From assembly GCA_947462335.1 (NCBI GenBank), contig OX381721.1, positions 7,440,001 to 7,504,000 on the forward strand: 64,000 bases of DNA, in the 5' to 3' direction. A model generated the notes under the pieces. That model saw only the letters and a program-made list of their open reading frames with translations, was not told where the DNA came from and did not search any database. Made by a program: the position numbers and the translations under genes. Shown here piece after piece: positions 1 through 12,063 of this stretch (positions are counted from its first letter, which is position 1; each line of letters opens with the position of its first letter). This DNA is from Harmothoe impar (Eukaryota; Annelida; Polychaeta; Phyllodocida; Polynoidae).

Positions 1-526
1 AGGCCACTATTGCTTTTGTCTGAAGTGGTTCCCAGGACTTGCCCTACAGTGACTAGGCCTAGGTACTGAGGTCTAATGCTATTCACATGGCTTCAGGGTA
101 ACACAGACTAAAGCAATCACTTAGGCCCTATCTAGAGACAACCAAAGGAAGCACCGGGGGTTAGACATGGTCGCGCCTATGACCTAACCCCTAGGAGCCC
201 TATACATAGCCTATGACCCAGATGGCACCGACAGAGTAAAGTCCTGCTGCATGTAGCATAAGCAGTAATCACCATGCATGCAGCCACACACTATGAAACA
301 GGGAAATGCACGAACTTTACCTAGCTATAATTCAATAAGTATATGTATTAGACATTGAATTATTTTACCATTATAATATAATTCAATGCTATTTGGTAGT
401 AATGTCTCTATTTTGGGTGTTATGTAGATGTAATCACATTACCATAGCATGCACTAGTCTCAAATTCCACAAGAGATTTGAGTGAATTTATAATTCTAGC
501 CTACTTTTGGATATTTGAAGTCTCTA

Positions 527-942
527 CCCAGGTAACATAAATACATTGGGCCATGATTGGGCCAATATACCACTAAAAATTGGGCCAATAATGGCATTTT
601 GATATTGGCCCACCGCTGGTTTGACCGGTGGCCCAGTAATGGCCCATGCTCGGAGAAAGGGATATTGATTTCATGTTGGCCTAATGTTGGCCCAATATCA
701 CAATGTTTTTACATTATTCCGAGGTTAGAAATTAAACATAGGACCAACCTTGAAATACGTATGTCACGCCAACATATAATTTCCAATATAGGACCACTTC
801 AACAATCACTCATATTGAACAATACTATTTTTATGTGTATAATTGAATGTGCAAGCATACTTCAGACATGACTGACTGTCAAGTATCATCATTTTAGAAA
901 AAGCCATTTCTGTCTTTTTAATCAATCTTGATCTCTATCCCG
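527..942 (+). repeat. Truncated copy of CCCAGGTA / GGCCCAAT repeat
   Basis: This copy is nearly identical to 19920-20331, starting at CCCAGGTAACATAA and ending near GTCTTTTTAATC. It is rich in TTGGGCCAAT-type palindromes. The partner copy continues to a matching inverted terminus about 1 kb away, so this copy lacks its right half. Confidence 0.75.
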
Positions 943-1124
943 CATTTACCCTCGTCTGGCCCCACCAGCAAGCTGTGGTTAATTCTACATACCTTTTCAT
1001 AACCATAGTCTATCTATTACAAAGAGGCCAGCTATGTTACATCTGCCTCAAAGTGTTTCCACACACACCACTAATTGACACGAACAGTTTTACGACGATG
1101 AATTTACCTCCTGCTGATAATAAA

Positions 1125-1390
1125 TGATTCTCTTACTGTGAAATGTATAATGTTCCCTTATGCTTCACCAAACTTATGACATGTATGTCTTTGATGACAA
1201 ACAAAAGAAGAACCATTACTACAAACATGGAGATCTCCTGTCTGCACGATGGGCAGTGTATCTCATTATTATTGGAGGTTCAGTCTAAGACGACGTGCGA
1301 GGTGGGGGCATAAGTCTAAGAACATTAATCTTAGTTCAAACATGAGGATTTCCCATTTACATGGTAGGTAGTGTATTTTATTGTTGAAGT
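1125..1390 (+). repeat. Direct repeat copy 1 (diverged)
   Basis: It shares ACTGTGAAATGTATAAT, GGAGATCTCCTGTCT and GTCTAAGAACAT in the same order with 2020-2245. The two copies are diverged, about 0.9 kb apart and in the same orientation. No coding potential was seen. Confidence 0.6.
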
Positions 1391-2019
1391 TTTATTTCAT
1401 GAATACGAGTTACCAACTTATTATTGGATCTCATGCTACATCAGACAAAGGGTGTTTGTTACTCTGTTAGGTCTATGCAAATAAACATTCCCTCATATTT
1501 TATGGTTTTGAGAACAATAAATTATAACAAAGTAGATTATGGTATATACGTTATGTTGTTTCCTTTGTTTATACTGAAAGTATGAAGGTCAAAGAAATGC
1601 GATTATGATACATCAAGTTGAATGTCTAATTGCTTTAACTTGTTCCAATAGCTCAAGGTACAGTAAACGGACAAATAAAATGATAATGAAAATAAGGAGC
1701 AGCTTGGAAGCCATGCCTTTTAATAGCAAAGATGTTTGTTTCATGCATGATGTGTATGGACAGCTCTATTTGTTCTGGCAGGTGGTATTACCATTGGAGG
1801 GGGATAGTATACTCCTGGGAACCCCAACGCCCACTGAAGGCTTCTCAGACTGTACTGCGTTTAGTACAGCTTTGGACATGCCTATTTCATTCAAAATCTT
1901 TAACAAAATCCGTTTTAGAGCCAAAATCAGCAAAATGGGGCTTCGAGTCAAATTCAGAAACGAGGTTTTTACCCTCTTGCTGATGATAATTGGTCTCTGC
2001 TTAGAACACATCAAATGAA

Positions 2020-2245
2020 GCTTACTGTGAAATGTATAATAAACCCTCATGCTTAATTCATCTTATGACATATATGTAGATGGCAAACCACATTAAACCA
2101 TTAGTACTGACACGGAGATCTCCTGTCTACACGATGGACAGTGTATTATTGGCGATTGTGTCTCATATGACATGCGAGGTGAGAGCATTAGTCTAAGAAC
2201 ATATACATTTTAGTGCAAACATGAAGATTGTTACAGTTTTGGGAA
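2020..2245 (+). repeat. Direct repeat copy 2 (diverged)
   Basis: Partner of 1125-1390. The block order is the same, with small indels between blocks. Confidence 0.6.
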
Positions 2246-3045
2246 TCAACTGCTCTCTTACATTTCCAACTAAACCTGTCGTCACCATCATGTCCTTTTT
2301 ATATACTTTGAATTAATTATTTTTGGATAGCATGCTGTACTAGACAAGCATGCTGTATTAGATAAAGGAGCATGCATGTTTATTACCTGGTGACGTATAT
2401 ATAGGTAATTATCAGACCACTTTTATCATTTAAAAAACAATGAGTATATCATGATGGTGATGCGGGAGAGACCATTGCACAGTATTTAATTACTAAAATG
2501 CAACATTATATACACATGCAAATGGGCAACCTTCATATTAACACCAATGTGCTAGCATAGCATGTCTTCTAGAAGTAAAAAGCTAACACAAGAGTAAACC
2601 ATTGCACACCGCCCACCACGCTAAAGATGGATGGGTTTTTGTTCTACATCGGAGAGGCAGGAGCACAGAAGAGTAGACCCCCACCTCAATTGTCAAGAAA
2701 AGACCACCCCTTGAGACAGTCAATGCTGTAACCTTTTATATTGAGCATGCATTTTGTTGGTAATGTGTGCAGATAATTTGACTTTAAAACTGAGTACATA
2801 ATCGAGTTGTCATGGACACGCTTGATGGACATGAAACATAGATATGTGGCACAATCTGTGTACAGGGACTTTAGTGCAGGGTGCATACAGGTCATTTTCC
2901 CGGTGCCCTTATCAAGTTGTTAGTATTGTATATCTCCACACATTAATACTGGTACGGTACTGACTTACTCTTCTATCAAGACGGACACAATCCAGTCCTA
3001 AAAACTGAGTTTAAAAGGTTTAAAAAATCCAGGAGGAATTCAATG

Positions 3046-3271
3046 TACCGTAAAACCTAGTGTAGAAGCTGCGGCTAGTACGTGAGTCAGATGGCCAGTG
3101 CGGCTTGTAGGATCGGCCCAGAGTCAGGATGTGGCTTATGTGTGAGTTTTAGCTACTATAATACAGCACTGAAGTCGCCATAATCAGATGACCAATGTGG
3201 CTCATAGGATCAGCCTAAAGTCTAGGTGCAGCTTATATGCGAGTTAGGCTTATACGCGAGGTTTTACGGTA
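3046..3271. mobile_element. Short MITE with TACCGTAAAACC ends
   Basis: The termini are TACCGTAAAACCT and its inverse AGGTTTTACGGTA, 226 bp apart. The interior carries GGCTTATA-type motifs. A related element is at 18645-18870 and a fragment is near 45383. It has no ORF. No clear target duplication was found. Confidence 0.65.
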
Positions 3272-3594
3272 GCTGTTACTAGTTGTTCAAATTGAAAAAA
3301 CTAGCTGTTCAAATGGAAAAAGCAGTTGTCCAAAATAACTCCAATATCACCCTGATATGGTAAATACCGGGGGTAAATACCTGCATACAAATCTGGTTTC
3401 TATGCCTTTCTACCATTCCCCAAACTTAGGTCTGTCTTCCCCTGCTCTCCTACCTTTTCTTAAAACCTTGAAACCCTTATTTTGACTCATTTGTGAGGGA
3501 TTAAGAAACACAATTTTTGAGGTGAATATTCATGAGTTCATGAATAACTCCATTTTCAGTTGACAAATGTGTTTTATGCAGCAAACTCTCATTT

Positions 3595-3685
3595 CGGAGT
3601 GACAACAGGGTTATTTTTTGAACAACTAGTTTTTCGATTTGAAAAACTAGTTTCTTGATTTGAAAAACTAGTTTTTCGAAAACTG
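3595..3685. repeat. Tandem TTTGAAAAACTAGTTTTT repeats
   Basis: Three imperfect copies of a unit built on GAAAAACTAGTTTTTCGATTT. Similar words occur at 3280-3330. It is simple sequence with dyad symmetry, and no function is apparent. Confidence 0.55.
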
Positions 3686-4150
3686 AGACTTCGATTTCAG
3701 GGGTGAACATTTGGCTTGCCACAGTATGGCCCATAAGCTGACATGGAAATGCGGTATTAAACTAAGTGAGAACAGTTAAACGCAATGTACCTGTATAAGT
3801 GTTTTTTCCATCATATAATTACACGATATTACTATATAACATGTAAATATCCTAGGACTAAAATGACTAGCATATATTCAAATTCCTAAAAGGTATGTAC
3901 TACTCTGCTATTCTATTAAACACAAAAGAACCTTGGTTCCAAATATCACAAAGTTGTCCAGGAAACTGTGGCGCCGGTAGTGGCACACCAAACTTTAAAC
4001 CTTAATTTTCTCTTAGCCCTGTTCTTCGCTAGGGTCTGCCTTGTGCTCTTTTATAGAGACATCAAAGGTTTCAAAAGTTGCTATGCCAAAGCGGGAACTG
4101 CGCTCTTTTGAGGCAATTAGGCAATTCTTATTTATTTCTTCTAATTTCAG

Positions 4151-7100
4151 TGCTTAGATGTTGACAGATTGTTTATGCCGGGATCTAACCAAGCAGCTGG
4201 TCTCACAGAGGAACAGTTCATCACATCTGCTCCTGTCCTACTCTTCTACATCCATGATGTCTCAAGGTCGTGTGCAGAGGTTGCTCAAGGTCAAACCCTC
4301 CAGGACCTGACAAACTGGTTTGTCAAGGGTGATGCACTCCCTGGCAGTGAGAACAGGACATTCAGGGCATGGGTGCAGGATGTGTTGGACAAAATTGAAA
4401 AGTCTTATGCAGCTGAATCTTCTACAAACAACGAGCAGGTGAATTTAAGAAACTTTATTTCCTCTCTGCTTTTCTCCTTTATTCCTCATCCATCCACCCA
4501 TCCATTATCCTTCTTCCGTTGTTGATGTTAAAACAACATGATAATTGTCCCAAGTTATAACATTATGGTGGCAATAGACCATATCTCTATTTGTGTATCA
4601 TATTAAAATACCCAGGTTGCCATACATGGTTATTGCATTAGGAAAGTATTAACAAATTATAGACATACATGTATCTATAAAATAGTAACATGTAGTATTA
4701 TAATCTTAATATCTTCTAAGACTGTATTGTGTACTTTAGTTTCTGTGATGGTATGTTGCAGTGTTTTGATGCTTATCGACTCCTGACAGCAGTTGGTGTC
4801 ACTACTGAGGCTGTTTCTTCATCCCAGGCCTCCCAGGTGGCAGCACTAACCCTTCTCTACATCTTGCAAGGTCAGTGCCACATCTACATGTGTTACCTTA
4901 CAAAGGAAGAATCATTAATACCTGAAGAAACTTCACAGAAAAATACAGAGGCAGAGTAAGCAGTAGTAATATTGGCCTAAAGCCTCGCGACCGGTCCATG
5001 GATCAAATAATGTGAAAGCTACAGTACCCTTCTAAAAGGGAAATTGTTTCAGGCCCCAAAGGGTGTTAACACTTCAAATGCCATGTAAATTATAATAATT
5101 TAAACTTGATGGAAATGTCATCATGTTCTTGAAGGGAAAACCATAGACACCCATTGCAGTGGCCTGCCCTATAAACAGGAGCTATTCATGGATCTTCTCA
5201 CACAGATCAATGTCAATGGTAATGAGCGGATCACAGTCAAAGGTTAGTGCCACCTTCAATCTTATTTAGGTAGTACATACCTTGTTCTACTGTATATTTG
5301 TTCAATATGTGAGGTCCAGATGCACTAAACTATCAACTACATGACCTACAGATACAACCTTTGTGCACTGATGGGGCAATATATAATTGGAAAAGATAGT
5401 TATTGGAAACCTGTGCATGATACATTGTAAATGCAATTGAATGCTGGATATGCAGCAGGCCAATGATTTAAGCTAGAGGAAAGACTCTTAACAAAAAGTC
5501 TTCCCACTGACAGACTGGCTTATGCCCGGAAAATAAAGACAAGGAGTCAGCGGCTGGCAGCGACCAGAGCCATTATCAATCCTTAGTGCAGACGTGTGAC
5601 AAATGTTGAGATGGGTATCCGATGGACCCTAAAAAAGGCAAACATATACAACATGTACATATTGTGCTTACAAATGAATGACCTTGCATTTTGAACTATC
5701 AATGGCCACCAGCTTCTGTTATCAAGTTTTTCATAATTGTCATGCTATTGCTTATACTAATGTTTCTTTATTCTATAGATATAGAAGCATTGCTCACAAA
5801 GCTGAATATAGGAGAGATGCAGAAGCCTCCTAGTGGGGTGACAGATGAGCACGGGGATGAGGAGGAGCAGCCTTCAGAACGTTACCGACGGGCCACAGGC
5901 ACCCCTACTCCTGTAGACATGGTATTTATCTTTTATAGAATATGGCTGTGACATTGATTTAACCAATTGAAGCTGCATGAACCAACCGCCGTATTTCACG
6001 GCCTGTGACATGATCCTCAAAAATGGCGGTTTGTTTACATTTGAACAGCCAAGAAATAGGCTATTTTAGGCTCCCCCTATCATAATTTTGGTATTTTGAA
6101 TAAAAAAAACCCCATAGAAATAAATGCGAAGGTCCCCTTTTGTTAGTCTGTTGGCTGGGTTATTTAACTTGTTGACCCTCATGAAATACGGCCTTCTGGA
6201 CGGTCCTAAAATGTTCAGTGTGGTATCACAAAACTCAGTGTCTAACTTCACCGTGCTTTATTGCAGGGTCTGTGTGCTTTATCAGTTTATTCCGGTGTCT
6301 GAGTGCTTGATCCAGTGTCTGAGTGCTTTATCACAGTGTCTGAGTGCTTTATCACAGTGTCTGAGTGCTTTATCACAGTGTCTGAGTGCTTTATCACAGT
6401 GTCTGAGTGCTTTATCACAGTGTCTGAGTTCTTTATCACAGTGTCTGAGTGCATTATTACAGTGTCTGAGTGCATTATTACAGTGTCTGAGTGCTTTATT
6501 ACAGTGTCTCAGTGTGACAGACTTGTTGGCCGTGTACAAGGTGAATGCCTCAGGTGGGCTGCACTCTGACATCCTGGAGGACCTGGCCCCTGCCCTCCTC
6601 CAGCAGCAGGTGTCTGGGGCCTGCCTGCCCAATCCAGGTTCCACAGACAAGGTTGCCCAACCCCCTACCACCGGGCAAGGTATGTTCTAGTGTATTACAT
6701 GTCATTCATATGGTAATAAAACAAGGCCCATTTCACATTCAAAAGATGTGTTATAGTGGCCATTTTCTTTATATATGGCATGTACACTTAGGTCCCTTTT
6801 CGCAAATAGTGTCACATATAATGGTCCCTCCTGGTCAGGGAATACAATATGTTCAAAGGGTTAAGCTTAAACCAAAAGAAAGTGACACTTGATGTGATAT
6901 CTTTGATGGTTATAATTATGAGTATAACAATTTGATGAAAACTTCATGTAACTTAAAACCTCGGCTGTAGGTCGAACTCACCTATTTTAAGTCGAATTTA
7001 GAGGGGAAAAATCGACATAATCATAGAAAAATGTTTTGAACTTTCAGAAAACCTCACATCTAAGTCGAATTTGAATTTGAGACTCCCAAAGGGTTAAGCT

Positions 7101-10100
7101 TTTTTTTTCCTTTTCAAATAAAAATCGACTTTCAGGCGAGGGGTAACTATGGTGTTCATTCTCAGTCTTTATAGTTATGCTGCTATCTATGTGTTATATT
7201 CATATCACTTTTTAATTTTTCAGTGTATGGCTATGGCATCATCGCAGTGGTAATCATCACGCTATGCAGCTTCCTAGGGTTGATAGTTTTGCCGTGTGCA
7301 TTAACCAAGGCCTACGACGCGGCCATGAGCATCTTCATAGGGCTGGCAGTAGGCTCCCTGGTCGGGGACTCAGTGTTCCACCTCCTCCCTTCAGTAAGGA
7401 TAACATAATTTTGCTGCTTAAATTGTAATTAATCCCATCCCAGTCGCGTTTTCCTTTGACCAACCCTATACATAGACGAGTATAGTATTGTGCAAACATT
7501 GTTGCTGTGGCTAAGAAGTTTTATTCCACACCCTAGAGGGGTCTGATTAATACTTCAGGTAGGTGACGAATCTGAAAATAATTTAGCTTTGGGGAACCAT
7601 CTAAGTCCCTGGTTATACCCAATGCTTCAATTAAAGTCATATTATCAGAGACATACACACAATTCCCATTGCATGCACTCGATATAAATTATGATGAAAA
7701 GTTGATTTTAAAAAGCTGTAAATGGTCCAGTGTCCTTGCATGGACACTCTTAGTTCCTGTGTGAGCAGCCAGACAGAAGGGGTGATCTATGCACCCCGGG
7801 GTGGAGCATCGTTTCTGTGTGGCTGCTCACATAATTATACACTATATAAATATGTTTCATCCCTAGGCCTATGGACTTCATGGTCACAATGATGTTGTTG
7901 ATAACGCCGACTCTATTCTTAAGTATGCTGTCGCCGTTGAGGACCACCATGTTCATGGAATAGTAATAGCAGCAGGTATAATTTATCGTCATATTATTCC
8001 TCATTCATCAATTATTTAGACTATTTTGTTTAATAACAGAGCAGTTCAAATTTGTTATGCATACATGAATTTTATATGCAAGTTACAGGATTTTTATATT
8101 AACCTTCCTTATTTCCTGACAGCTGTTTATTTCTTCTTCATACTTGAGTCCATCATGGTTATCATTCTGCCGGAGAAATCAGTAAGTTGTCATCTACATT
8201 AAAGATATTCTACATTTCTGACAACTCTGATCTTACAAAAGACTGAAATTTTGTTGTAAAATATACTGGTATTAGAACCCCTAAGTCCTAATTCATTTTG
8301 TATTCAAGTAGCCCCCTGACAAAATGATAACCTCTAGTTTAAAGAAAACGAAATGTTCCTGCAAATTATGTTACTTAATAGATCAACCAAACGGTTAAAG
8401 GTATCATGAAGGGACCCTTACATCAATAAATACCTATGTATAATATATTTGAGTGAAAGAGTTCACTATCCAATAGCAATTCGTTTGTCTAGATTGTTAG
8501 GCGAGTTATAGCAGGAAAAGAGTGAAACATACTCCTCGTTGCTGTTGTGAACCATTGATTCCTTCACATTCACAGTGTATATTATGAATAATTTGCCTTA
8601 TTTCTATTCCAGAGACACCCTCATGATAATAACTACACCCTTGATGCTGTGACTTTAGATAACACCAATGTTATAAAATATGGCGGTAATGACAATGATG
8701 GTTTCACGAGTAGTCAGTCGGCTGAGGTAAGTTAACTTTAGGGTCAACTTGGGGGAGGGGGGGGGGGTATTAACTGAAATGAATCCCACTGACTGGAGCA
8801 AAACCTAATAAACACCAGGGTCAGAGGATTGAGAGGGTGAAGCAGAAATATGATCCATTTCGACATTGAAAACCAACATCATTTTGCTCATCTATATGGG
8901 GGAGGGTAGGTTAAGGAATCTCCTGCTAAAAATGAAAACTTCAGAGCTCATGATATTCTAGGAAAAGTTTCAGTAAATACAAAAGATTAGAGTATTACCT
9001 ATGTTTCTTTCATCTATGTTCACAGAATGTGGCAGCCACAACAGAAGTTGTTGTTAAGGATGAGGAAAAAACTTGTTGGCAGAGTAAGTAATGACAACCC
9101 AGTTAAATGAGTTTAAATGGATTCCACTTGTCTAGTTTAATAACAATGATTGTCTACCTCACATATAACCCCTTAAGGATGACATATTGCAGAATCGGTC
9201 ATCAAAGGTCACCTGCCTTTTTTCTCTCTTGGCAGAAGTAAATAAATATGAAAGTCTGATAACTAAAAATGCATTTCCTGCAAGTAGGCTTTTAACACAA
9301 TTCCACATTTTTAAATGTACATTCTTATAACATAAAATCCCGCCTTTAAGCCAAATGTTTTGGGGACATTTTTTCCTTAAATCGGTATTTGGCGGATTTG
9401 GCTTATCAGCGTGGTGCAATACATTCAAGTATATAAACAGTTGCGGATCCAGGATTTTCCAGAGGCGGGGGGGGGGAAACCTGGCCAACCATGGAGTGAC
9501 TGTTTGTTCCCATGCACAGCGCAAGAAAATCGCAGTAGCCATACTAGGGGGGTCTGGGGGCATGCCCCCGCCCCCAAGAAAATGCTGATGGTCTGTGTCT
9601 ATATGGTATTGTTCCCTTCTCTCTTTTCCCCCCTCTTTTCTCATCTCTTCTTCCCCTCTTTTTAAACTTTTTTTTCTTTGGGGGGGAGGGGGGGGGGGGG
9701 GGGTGGCAAGGCCCGTCGGGCCACCCCCCTCTTCCCCTCTTTTTAAACTTTTAATTTTAATTTTTTTTGGGCGGGGGGGGGGGGGGCAAAAATGTAAATT
9801 TCATTTCTAAACGTCAGTCTTATAGATGAGGTCGACTTCGATGAGGAGTTTTATGGTACAGAGATATAACCCAATCACTTCACATGTTTCAGGACTCCAG
9901 CCTGTGGCCGTGATGATCATCCTGAATGATGGCATCCAGAAGTTTGCAGATGGCCTTGCCATAGGAGCAGCCTTTTCAATCAGTGTCTCCGGAGGCCTGA
10001 CAACTTCCTTTGCAGTCTTCTGCCATGAGCTACCTCATGAAATAGGTATTAATTATGAGATATTTAACCTTAAAGACTCTCTGCTTTCTATCATTTGTGA

Positions 10101-10268
10101 TGGATATCCATGTGTGTATTTCTTATATTCTCAAGCACAGTGTGTTTCAGGTCATGGGACCCACTGTAGCAAATAGGGTGTACCCTATAAATCTATAGTC
10201 TATTTAAAACGAGCGTATTCTGGATGAATTCTGGCAGTTTTAGAGTCGACTCAAAAATAATAATAATA

Positions 10269-10362
<94 letters not shown>

Positions 10363-11313
10363 TTTTTTTGCTGAATTGAAATAGTAATCATATAAATCAT
10401 GAACCAATTTCCTAGTTACTTGAACTAATGTGGGGGCCCTCCTCTATAATGTGTGTGTGCATATTATGCATAGTATTATGGTAAGAAAAAACCCACAGTG
10501 CATAATAATATGTTTCATGTAGACCCTTACCCTTTTTTTGTTTTATTTTACACCCTACAGGCGACTTTGCAGTTCTGTTGCATTCTGGGATGACAATTAA
10601 GATGGTGGTGTTCCTGAACTTTATCTTTGGTGGTACTGCTGTGATTAGCATGTTCATCGGCTCTAGTATAGCTTCTATTAACGAAGAAATACAATCCTGG
10701 ATCCTCCTCTTTGTTACCGGCATGTTCCTTTATGTATCGCTTGTGCAAATGGTAGGTGAAATCGTTGTTGCATTATATTATATTATGTAGATGTTGACAC
10801 TCGTTAGACTAGATACACGCATGAAGTGAATATACATATTATGTCCAAGTAGCTGGATAGGGTAAGCGAAAGGGAGTTGAATATTTTGTGTAATTGCAGG
10901 TAATTGAAGTATTCATCTTTTAGATTTTTGGACTGCTTCAAAAAAATGTAATATCAAATTAATTTGGTTATAAAGGGATAGCAGTCATTTGAGTGTATTG
11001 CTGCCCTAGGCAGCACTGGTGCTGCCCAGTGGCAGCAGCGGCTTTTCAGGGGTATTTTAAAGGGTTAGCCTTTACACTTTACACTACCTTTAAACATTTC
11101 TTTATATACCCTAGATAAATATTTCTAACCTTATTCTTAACAACAGTGATGTTCTGATTACAGGTGCCTCAGTTGGTGTCCCTGCAGGCTAAACACCATT
11201 CCAGGGCTACACGGTTCGAGCTCTTCTTCCTACAGAACGTTGGTTTCCTCCTGGGCATCGTCGTCATGCTTATAATAGGACTGACAGAGGAATCATTTCC
11301 ATCTCTCTTCTAA
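4151..11313 (+). CDS. ZIP-A: LIV-1 type zinc transporter (SLC39A4/12-like), 5'-partial
   Basis: Multi-pass membrane carrier expected to import Zn2+ or a related divalent metal. Thirteen exons, all bounded by AG/GT with the same phases as ZIP-B: 4151-4438, 4762-4870, 5135-5242, 5779-5921, 6505-6679, 7224-7393, 7867-7975, 8123-8181, 8613-8726, 9026-9083, 9893-10045, 10561-10751, 11164-11313. They total 1827 nt (608 codons plus stop). The ectodomain is Cys-containing, with a PAL-type segment (LAPALLQQQ) and a furin-like RYRR site (about residues 203-206 of the partial protein). Eight membrane segments follow. TM2 contains [10 protein letters not shown] and TM5 contains [10 protein letters not shown]. 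Odd: TM4 reads DGIQKFADG where the family has HNFADG, so two metal ligands are replaced. The His-rich stretches of ZIP-B are also reduced. Exon 1 (signal peptide) is absent from the window. AATAAA overlaps the stop at 11313-11318. It may be a transporter with altered specificity or an inactive paralogue. Confidence 0.93.
6296..6504 (+). repeat. Minisatellite of duplicated 3' splice sites in ZIP-A
   Basis: One 20-bp unit (6296-6315) is followed by nine 21-bp units (6316-6504) of TGTCTGAGTGCTTTATCACAG. Each unit ends in a pyrimidine-rich TTTATYACAG and is followed by TGTCT. The true exon starts directly after the last unit with TGTCTCAGTG. A unit is 7 codons (CLSALSQ) with no stop, and the incoming phase is 0. 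Every one of the nine full-unit boundaries could therefore act as an in-frame alternative acceptor. ZIP-B has the same arrangement at 41279-41383. Confidence 0.9.
9440..9800. repeat. G-rich repeat / low-complexity tracts in ZIP-A intron
   Basis: It begins GCGGATCCAGGATTTTCC and contains several runs of 8-17 G and two copies of CTCTTCCCCTCTTTTTAAACTTTT. A partial inverted relative lies at 44055-44105 (GGATCC next to a G run). It is dispersed repeat material and no coding is supported. Confidence 0.55.
10252..10363. repeat. (AAT)n microsatellite
   Basis: About 110 bp of AAT/TAA repeats with one AAAAT interruption, inside the ZIP-A intron between exons encoding TM5 and TM6. Confidence 0.9.
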
Positions 11314-11418
11314 ATAAACAGGTTTTTTATGACAATTATTTTTGGCATTCCCAAACCTGCTATATTTAGTGTTTTAGGTACACTTACGATGATGTGAGTA
11401 AGTTGTATTATCATTCTA

Positions 11419-11657
11419 CACAGAGAAAAAAAGGAGAATCACTGTGACACCCGACTTGATCACTAAGGTATACTCTTCCCAGGACTCTAAAGTGACTCCC
11501 TAACATTAGCAGGACTCTAAAATAACTCTATTATGACTCCTATTCTAAGACTCCCTAATTATTGGGAGTCACTTTAAAGTCGTGGGGACAGTTACCTCAG
11601 TGATCGAGCCCAGACTACCATTTGGGAGTCACTCTGATTCTAGTTCTTTTGTCTGTG
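11419..11657. mobile_element. Short inverted-repeat element just 3' of ZIP-A
   Basis: The ends are CACAGAGAAAAAAGGAGAAT and an imperfect inverse ending CTTTTGTCTGTG, with inner arms containing GATCACTNAGGTA. TA flanks both sides, consistent with a TA target duplication. At 239 bp with no ORF it is MITE-like and could form part of the ZIP-A 3' UTR. Confidence 0.6.
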
Positions 11658-12063
11658 TACTTGCAAGATCTCTCAGCAGATCAGTACAGATAGTACATTC
11701 CCTACCGAAGTGGGGACCTTAATAGCACGGATATGATGGTAACTATATTGGAAGCTTTCCATTATCACTGATCATAACAATGCATGTCATACCGGAGTTG
11801 TAAAATGTGATGAAATCCTGATGGATCCTGATGAGCCTTCATTGAAGTTTGTGATCTGCCAAATGATCTCTCCTCAGTTGGTCACATTTTTTTCCAATTA
11901 GACATCTTCCATTGAATTCTCTAGGGCTGTTTGTAATGAGAATTTAGCCATCAGTTCCTAGTTAAGGCCGAATTAGCCGATTTTGAGGTGATCGGCAGGC
12001 AATCGGTAGGTGGACCCGATGGATAGCACCCCCAAATCGGCTAATGGAAAATAAGGAGATCAA
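11658..12063. other. Intergenic, nothing recognised
   Basis: AT-rich sequence without exon-like segments. Confidence 0.5.

Larger units (their letters stand above)
1..4150. other. Intergenic or upstream intron, no gene seen
   Basis: No convincing exon is visible. The stretch holds repeat copies listed separately, and short AT-rich sequence. Bases 150-205 resemble bases 17155-17210 (both contain CTAACCCCTAGGAGCCCTAT), so this is dispersed repeat. Exon 1 of ZIP-A, which should carry a signal peptide, was not found here. In the paralogue intron 1 is 5.8 kb long, so the exon probably lies left of the window. Confidence 0.6.

Noticed and set aside
1605..2018. 137-codon plus-strand open frame
   Set aside because: No domain, no splice context and overlapping opposite-strand frames. 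It is in AT-rich sequence and likely chance.
6282..6671. Open frames on both strands across the 21-bp repeats at 6296-6504
   Set aside because: A 21-bp period without stops opens several frames at once. Only the phase-0 plus frame is joined to real ZIP coding sequence.
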